A stretch of DNA of 9,288 nt from Thioalkalivibrio nitratireducens (GTDB lineage: Bacteria; Pseudomonadota; Gammaproteobacteria; Ectothiorhodospirales; Ectothiorhodospiraceae), in assembly GCA_011390385.1 (NCBI GenBank), contig JAABSN010000129.1:1-9288 (forward strand), given 5' to 3'. The notes under the pieces are model-generated. The model had not been told where the DNA came from and made no database searches. It saw only the letters and a program-made list of their open reading frames with translations. Position numbers and translations under genes: made by a program. Positions 5,658-9,288 of this stretch are shown piece after piece (the first letter of the stretch is position 1; every line of letters starts with the position of its first letter).

Positions 5658-6143
5658 TCAGCCGGCCGGCTGCAATTGCGCCATCAGGCTGACCATTTCG
5701 ATCGCGCCCATGGCCGCATCCACGCCCTTGTTGCCAGCCTTGGTGCCGGCGCGTTCGATGGCCTGTTCGATCGAATCGGTGGTCAGCACACCGAAGCTGA
5801 CCGGCAGGTTCTCCGCCAGCGAGACCATGGCGAGACCCTTGGCCGCCTCGCCCGCCACGTAGTCGAAGTGCGGCGTCGAACCGCGTATCACGCAACCCAG
5901 CGCGATCACCGCATGGTATTGCCCCGAGCGCGCCATCGCCTGTGCGGCCAGCGGCAGCTCATACGCGCCGGGAACGCGCACGATGGTCATGCTGTCGTCG
6001 GATACGCCATGCCGGCGCAGCGTATCCACCGCGCCTTCGAGCAGGCGCTCGACGATCAGACTGTTGAAACGCGCAAGTACGATACCGAAGTGCGCGTCAC
6101 CGGCATGGGTGAACCGCCCTTCGAGGGTCTTGATATTCTGCAT
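5658..6143 (-). CDS. ribH: 6,7-dimethyl-8-ribityllumazine synthase
   Basis: Condenses 5-amino-6-ribitylaminouracil with 3,4-dihydroxy-2-butanone 4-phosphate to form lumazine, the substrate of riboflavin synthase; the enzyme forms large oligomers or capsids. 161 residues, versus 156 in E. coli. Family marks: [20 protein letters not shown] (19-38), [13 protein letters not shown] (55-67), [20 protein letters not shown] (81-100) with the catalytic His92, [20 protein letters not shown] (114-133), and AGNKGVDAA (136-144) that binds phosphate. The ATG at 6143 is preceded by AAGGA 7 bases away; the in-frame extension to 6305 runs through the promoter-like region and is rejected. An extended -10 sequence about 60 bases upstream suggests ribH-nusB can be transcribed separately from ribB/X. 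Confidence 0.96.
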   Translation of the reverse strand: MQNIKTLEGRFTHAGDAHFGIVLARFNSLIVERLLEGAVDTLRRHGVSDDSMTIVRVPGAYELPLAAQAMARSGQYHAVIALGCVIRGSTPHFDYVAGEAAKGLAMVSLAENLPVSFGVLTTDSIEQAIERAGTKAGNKGVDAAMGAIEMVSLMAQLQPAG

Positions 6144-6203
6144 GGGGCCATCCTTCAGAGGTTCGGGTCGAAAGCCGGCGCCTCGGCCCCGGCGGAGCCC
6201 GCT

Positions 6204-6212
6204 ATTGTAGCA
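6204..6212 (-). promoter_or_regulatory. Candidate extended -10 promoter for ribH-nusB
   Basis: TGCTACAAT on the - strand: TG, one base, then TACAAT (5 of 6 to the consensus). No good -35 is seen at 16-18 bases, as is tolerated with an extended -10. It lies in the 165-bp ribB/X-ribH gap, about 60 bases before the ribH start. No RFN-type riboswitch sequence lies between. Confidence 0.45.
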
Positions 6213-6308
6213 CCGAGGGCCACGTTGGGCTTTGGTGGCAGGAGCGGTCTCCGGCCTCGACTGTGCGGCAGGACCGCGCCACCGTGCGATCGCGACTGGA
6301 GTCACCCT

Positions 6309-7427
6309 CTACCGGATGGGGGTGTTCTGCACGTAATCGACGACTTCGAGGCCGAAACCGCCGAGGCCATGGAAGCGCTTGGGCGCCGAGAGAAGCCGCA
6401 TCTTGCCGACGCCGACGTCAGCGAGGATCTGGGCGCCGATGCCGTACATGCGCCAATCGGCGGACGTCTGTACCTGCGGGCGCAGGTCGGCATGGCCGCT
6501 TTCGAGTTCATGCAGGCGGCGGATCAGCACATCGGCCGACTCCGGCTTGCGCAGTACCACGGCGACGCCAGAACCTGCCTCGTCGATCCGGCGCAGGGCA
6601 TCGTCGAGCGGCCAACCGCAGTCGGGACCGGCGAAACCCAGCGTATCGCAGATCGTCTGTTCGAGATGCACACGTACCAGGGTCGGGTCACCGGGCTTCG
6701 GATAGCCTCGTACGAGCGCGAAATGGACTCCATGGTCGACCTCGTCCTGGAAACCGATCAACCGGAAATCGCCATGCGCGGTCGGCAGTTCGACCTCTGC
6801 GACGCGGCGTACCGTTTTCTCGTTCTCGATCCGGTAGCGGATCAGCCCTTCGATGGTTCCCATCTTCAAGCCATGCGCGGCGCAGAAACGCTCGAGGTCC
6901 GGACGCCGTGCCATGCTGCCGTCCTCGTTCAGGATCTCGACGATCACCGCCGCCGGTTCGGCCCCGGCGAGACGGGCGAGGTCGCAACCCGCCTCGGTGT
7001 GACCGGCTCGCACCAGCACGCCGCCAGGCTGGGCCATCAGCGGAAACACATGGCCGGGTTGCACGACATCGGTCGGTGTCGCGTTCGGGGCCACGGCGGT
7101 GCGGATCGTGTGCGCTCGGTCATAGGCGGAAATTCCGGTGGTCACCCCTTCCGCCGCCTCGATCGAGACCGTGAAGTTGGTGCCATGCGAATCGTTGGTG
7201 TCGGTCACCATCAGCGGCAGCGCCAACTGCCGGCAGCGCTCGCGGGTCAGGGTGAGGCAGATCAGTCCACGGCCATACTTGGCCATGAAGTTCACGTCCT
7301 CGGGGCGCACATGCGACGCGAGCATCAGCAGGTCGCCCTCGTTTTCACGATCTTCGTCATCGACGATGACGACCATGCGCCCGGCGCTCAATTCGGCGAG
7401 GATTTCCTGGGTACTGGCAAATTCCAT
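6309..7427 (-). CDS. ribB: 3,4-dihydroxy-2-butanone-4-phosphate synthase with degenerate GTP cyclohydrolase II-like domain (RibBX type)
   Basis: The N-terminal domain (about 1-200) turns ribulose 5-phosphate into 3,4-dihydroxy-2-butanone 4-phosphate and formate, the four-carbon donor for RibH. Its active-site motifs are intact: VDDEDRENEGDL (22-33), SHGTNFTVSIEAAEGVTTG (80-98), PGHVFPLMAQPGGVLVRAGH (124-143), and TIEGLIRYR (191-199). The C-terminal domain (about 205-372) resembles GTP cyclohydrolase II but is worn. Against the E. coli RibA zinc site, the HSECLTGD stretch is HLEQTICD (254-261), so the first Cys is Gln257. The next two positions read P268 and C270, leaving one of three zinc cysteines. 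The usual QEGRGIGL stretch reads roughly DWRMYGIGAQ (324-333). This matches the described RibBX variant, in which the second domain lacks cyclohydrolase activity. It starts 30 bases after ribE, so the two are probably co-transcribed. Often annotated ribBA; that name would overstate its activity. Confidence 0.93.
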   Translation of the reverse strand: MEFASTQEILAELSAGRMVVIVDDEDRENEGDLLMLASHVRPEDVNFMAKYGRGLICLTLTRERCRQLALPLMVTDTNDSHGTNFTVSIEAAEGVTTGISAYDRAHTIRTAVAPNATPTDVVQPGHVFPLMAQPGGVLVRAGHTEAGCDLARLAGAEPAAVIVEILNEDGSMARRPDLERFCAAHGLKMGTIEGLIRYRIENEKTVRRVAEVELPTAHGDFRLIGFQDEVDHGVHFALVRGYPKPGDPTLVRVHLEQTICDTLGFAGPDCGWPLDDALRRIDEAGSGVAVVLRKPESADVLIRRLHELESGHADLRPQVQTSADWRMYGIGAQILADVGVGKMRLLSAPKRFHGLGGFGLEVVDYVQNTPIR

Positions 7428-7457
7428 GGGTTGGTTCCGTCGTAGGCTCGGGCGGCT

Positions 7458-8138
7458 TCAGCCGCGGGTGCCGGAGTGGTTGGGGAAGCCCTGCTCGGCA
7501 AGCCAGGATTCGGAAAGGCCGCCGCTCGCTTCGGACTGGGCCGCGCGATCGCCCAGCAGCAGACGTTCCAGGTAGCGCGCCACAAGGTCGACCTCGAGAT
7601 TCACGCGGGTTCCGACCTTGTAGACCGAGAACCGGGTGAGATCCCAGGTATGCGGAATGATGTTCACGTCAAAGATCGCGCCATCGACGCCATTGACGGT
7701 GAGGCTGGTGCCGTCGATGGTGATCGACCCCTTCGCGGCGATGTAGCGGGCAAGGCCGTCCGGGGCCCGGATACGCACTCGCGTCGAACGCGCTTCCTGC
7801 CGCATCGACAGCACCTCGCCAACCCCGTCAACGTGGCCGGATACGAGGTGCCCGCCGAGGCGCGTGCTCAGCGTCAGCGCGCGCTCCAGGTTCAGACGAT
7901 CGCCAACCCCCAGATCGCCCAAAGTGGTCACGCTCAGGCTTTCGCGGCTGACATCGGCGGCAAACTGGTCGGCAGCAAGCGCGGTCACAGTCAGACAGAC
8001 GCCATTGACGGCGATGGAATCGCCCAGTTGCGTGTCCGCGAGGTCCATACCCGGCGCGCGCACCTTCAGGCGCAGATCGCCGCCGAGCGGTTCCATCGCG
8101 GCGATGGTACCCAGTGTCTCTATGATTCCGGTGAACAT
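7458..8138 (-). CDS. ribE: Riboflavin synthase, alpha subunit
   Basis: Dismutates two molecules of 6,7-dimethyl-8-ribityllumazine to riboflavin and 5-amino-6-ribitylaminouracil. 226 residues with the classic internal duplication of two lumazine-binding barrels. Barrel 1 shows MFTGIIETLG (1-10), the invariant start, and GDSIAVNGVCLTV (39-51). Barrel 2 shows GGHLVSGHVDGVG (95-107), KGSITIDGTSLTVN (136-149) and IPHTWDLTRF (161-170). The start at 8138 is fixed by the MFTGI N-terminus, with AGGTGG about 8 bases upstream; the in-frame extension to 8252 is rejected. The C-terminal tail after EVDLVARYLERL is somewhat longer than in E. coli (213 residues). It lies 30 bases before ribB/X, but about 330 bases of repeat-bearing DNA separate it from ribD. 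Some species call this gene ribC. Confidence 0.96.
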   Translation of the reverse strand: MFTGIIETLGTIAAMEPLGGDLRLKVRAPGMDLADTQLGDSIAVNGVCLTVTALAADQFAADVSRESLSVTTLGDLGVGDRLNLERALTLSTRLGGHLVSGHVDGVGEVLSMRQEARSTRVRIRAPDGLARYIAAKGSITIDGTSLTVNGVDGAIFDVNIIPHTWDLTRFSVYKVGTRVNLEVDLVARYLERLLLGDRAAQSEASGGLSESWLAEQGFPNHSGTRG

Positions 8139-8187
8139 CCTGCTCGCCACCTGTTCAGTAATGGGGCCGAAAACCGCCGAACCGTAA

Positions 8188-8193
8188 ATGATA
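8188..8193 (-). promoter_or_regulatory. Candidate -10 element for ribE
   Basis: TATCAT on the - strand (5 of 6 to the sigma70 -10), about 50 bases before the ribE start, in a locally AT-richer patch. No convincing -35 at 16-18 bases. It would let ribE-ribB/X be transcribed independently of ribD. Confidence 0.35.
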
Positions 8194-8221
8194 CCGGGTC
8201 GCGCTGCGTGGGACCATGCGG

Positions 8222-8268
8222 AAACAGGGGTTGAACCTGCGCCGCCACCCACCGCCGGTCATGAAAGG
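8222..8268 (+). repeat. Direct repeat flanking copy D, left arm
   Basis: AACAGGGGTTGAACCTGCGC followed by a Pro/Gly-type GC tract and ending CCGGTCATGAAAGGC. It matches 8402-8445 at most positions, with a few small gaps. Its - strand carries CAGG-TTCAACC-CCTG, which looks like a tRNA T arm, but no other tRNA arm can be folded around it. Confidence 0.65.
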
Positions 8269-8269
8269 C

Positions 8270-8376
8270 GTAGGGTGCCAATGAGCGCAGCGAATTGCAC
8301 CGCTCGGGGCCCGGGAGCCTGGAGTCAGGGCCGGCGTGGTATCGGTGCGGTTCGGCTGCGCCTCACGGCACCCTAC
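8270..8376 (+). repeat. Palindromic repeat element, copy D (107 bp)
   Basis: Perfect 10-bp inverted ends, GTAGGGTGCC at 8270-8279 and GGCACCCTAC at 8367-8376, same orientation as copy A. The first 34 bases, from the terminus through AATTGCACCGCTCG, are identical to copy A; differences lie mostly in the linker. It sits between ribD and ribE, inside a ~45-bp direct repeat. Confidence 0.87.
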
Positions 8377-8401
8377 GAAGTTACGCTGGTTATTTCACGC
8401 T

Positions 8402-8445
8402 CAACAGGGTTTGAACCTGTGCCGCTGCCCCCCGGTCACGAAAGG
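8402..8445 (+). repeat. Direct repeat flanking copy D, right arm
   Basis: AACAGGGTTTGAACCTGTGC ... CCGGTCACGAAAGGC, the partner of 8222-8268. Its - strand contains a perfect 5-bp stem ACAGG/CCTGT around TTCAAAC, again T-arm-like. Confidence 0.65.
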
Positions 8446-8446
8446 C

Positions 8447-8470
8447 AATCGGCCCGAGGGCTGGCCTACA
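8447..8470 (-). repeat. REP-like sequence overlapping the ribD stop
   Basis: On the - strand TGTAGGCCAGCCCTCGGGCC followed by GATT. It shares GGCCAGCCCTC-n-GGCCGAT with the element at 1867-1892. The ribD stop codon TAG (8468-8466) falls inside its GTAGG head, so the element abuts the gene with no spacer. Confidence 0.55.
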
Positions 8471-9288
8471 CGGTGGTGGCGGGCAGCGGATACGCGCGCA
8501 GACGCAAGGCGTCGCCAACGCGGTCGCAGGCGAAGATGTCGAGTTCCGCGCGTTCGGACATCCGCTGTAGCGGCCAGTCGAGCAGCGGTCGGGCGCCAGA
8601 GCCCATCAGGCACGGTGCGAGATAGAACAGCCATTCGTCGACCAGCCCGAAGCGCGCCAATGCTCCTGCAAGACCGGAACCCGCCTCCGCGTGCAGTTCG
8701 TTCACTTCGCGCTGACCCAGGAAATTCAGCACGGCGGCCAGGTCGAGCCGGCCATCAGGCCCGGCCGGCGCAGCGGCGATCTCCGCGCCCCGGGCACGCA
8801 GGGCGTCCGCCTTGTCGGAATCCGCACGTTCCTCGGTGGTCAGGATCAACACCGGCCCGCCATCCAACAGGCGTGCCGAGCGCGGGGTCTGCAATCGGGA
8901 ATCGATCACCACCCGCATTGGTTGGCGCACGCTTTCCCCGGCCCACGCGGCGAAAGCGGCCGGATCCAGCCCGTCATCGGCAAGCAACTCATGCGCTGTC
9001 AGCCGCACCGTCAGATGCGGGTCGTCGGCCAGCACGGTGCCGCTGCCGGTCAGGATCGCGCCGGCACGCGCGCGCCAGTGCTGGACGTCGCGGCGCGCGG
9101 GGGCACCGGTGATCCATTTCGATTCCCCGGACGCCATCGCCGTGCGCCCATCGAGGCTGGAAGCCAGTTTCACCCGGACCCATGGTCGCCCGCTCTGCAT
9201 GCGGCGCACGAACCCCGGGTTCAACGTACGCGCCTCGAATTCCAGGATCCCGGACTCCACGGCAATACCTGCATCGCGTAACCTGTTC
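8466..9288 (-). CDS. ribD: Bifunctional pyrimidine deaminase/reductase RibD, C-terminal reductase part (5' end outside window)
   Basis: RibD deaminates and then reduces the GTP cyclohydrolase II product in riboflavin synthesis. The window holds 273 residues. The frame stays open to the right edge (first full codons read NRLRDAGIAVESG), so the apparent GTG start at 9260 is internal, and the zinc deaminase domain lies mostly beyond the window. Present are the linker FEARTLNPGFVRRMQSGRPW and the NADPH-dependent reductase domain: VRVKLASSLDGRTAMASGES, then KWITG, ARRDVQHWRARAGAILTGSG, VLADDPHLTVR, RVVIDSRLQTP, and the C-terminal ELHAEAGSGLAGALARFGLVDEWLFYLAPCLMG. These match E. coli RibD segment by segment and the end is of normal length. 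It is the first of the rib genes here; the stop lies in a REP-like element, and about 330 bases separate it from ribE. Confidence 0.95.
   Translation of the reverse strand, partial: NRLRDAGIAVESGILEFEARTLNPGFVRRMQSGRPWVRVKLASSLDGRTAMASGESKWITGAPARRDVQHWRARAGAILTGSGTVLADDPHLTVRLTAHELLADDGLDPAAFAAWAGESVRQPMRVVIDSRLQTPRSARLLDGGPVLILTTEERADSDKADALRARGAEIAAAPAGPDGRLDLAAVLNFLGQREVNELHAEAGSGLAGALARFGLVDEWLFYLAPCLMGSGARPLLDWPLQRMSERAELDIFACDRVGDALRLRAYPLPATTV

Larger units (their letters stand above)
8139..8465. other. Gene-free ribD-ribE gap with repeats (~330 bp)
   Basis: No gene is seen. Reading toward ribE on the - strand it holds a REP-like hairpin touching the ribD stop, one arm of a ~45-bp direct repeat, repeat copy D, the other arm, a candidate -10, and the ribE ribosome site. 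An isolated ACCGGCGGT (8258-8250) occurs, but the other conserved helices of an FMN riboswitch are absent, so I do not call one. Confidence 0.6.

Noticed and set aside
3970..5862. 630-codon + strand open frame
   Set aside because: Antisense shadow across thiL, nusB and part of ribH, an effect of high GC at third positions; it ignores three well-supported genes.
5646..7445. 599-codon + strand open frame
   Set aside because: Antisense shadow of ribH and ribB/X; no recognisable domain and no ribosome site.
8250..8258. FMN riboswitch core (ACCGGCGGT on the - strand)
   Set aside because: Only this nonamer matches; the GGGTGAAATTCCC-type and GATCCGGT-type segments are missing nearby, and it lies in a repeat arm.
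8222..8445. tRNA genes suggested by T-arm-like hairpins
   Set aside because: No D arm, anticodon arm or matching acceptor strand can be placed at proper distances around either hairpin.
8188..8625. + strand open frame with GVEP and GFEP motifs
   Set aside because: It translates the repeats and then runs antisense to ribD; such motifs commonly arise from translating T-arm-like repeats.

Overview
The window looks like the chromosome of a high-GC gammaproteobacterium. The gene order ribD-ribE-ribB/X-ribH-nusB-thiL-pgpA is typical of that class, and a classical trimeric-type porin and a RibB protein with a degenerate RibA-like tail fit the same group. A halophilic or sulfur-oxidising Chromatiales-like lineage is possible (the porin is strongly acidic), but I cannot fix the genus from sequence alone.

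Layout, left to right. (1) Positions 3-368 hold the 3' end of rpiA, the only gene on the + strand. (2) Positions 369-2018 are an accessory-looking stretch: one Uma2/DUF820 nuclease-like gene on the - strand (611-1213), flanked by inverted copies of a ~107-bp repeat, plus a truncated copy, GTAGGAG-type REP-like hairpins and an orphan hairpin. (3) Positions 2019-3149 are a self-contained porin transcription unit on the - strand, with a sigma70 promoter (TTGAAA-17-TATAAA), signal peptide, mature beta-barrel ending in Phe, and a strong intrinsic terminator. (4) Positions 3374-9288 hold the riboflavin/thiamine/lipid cluster, all on the - strand and therefore read right to left: ribD (N-terminal part beyond the window), ribE, ribB/X, ribH, nusB, thiL, pgpA.

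How the genes work together. RibD, RibE, RibH and the RibB domain cover every dedicated riboflavin step from the GTP cyclohydrolase II product onward, apart from the unassigned dephosphorylation. The GTP cyclohydrolase II step itself is probably supplied elsewhere, because the RibA-like domain here has lost two of three zinc cysteines. ThiL makes thiamine diphosphate, PgpA makes phosphatidylglycerol, and NusB is a transcription antitermination factor. The cluster is not one tight operon. Gaps of about 330 bp (ribD-ribE), 165 bp (ribB/X-ribH), 204 bp (nusB-thiL) and about 100 bp (thiL-pgpA) carry repeats or promoter-like sequences, and I see no FMN riboswitch.

The most unusual material is in the intergenic DNA: four copies (three full-length, one truncated) of a palindrome-rich element bounded by perfect 10-bp inverted ends, a second set of REP-like hairpins, and a ~45-bp direct repeat flanking one element. 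I found no convincing evidence of a wholly new multi-gene system; the repeat family and the Uma2 gene inside it are the best leads.
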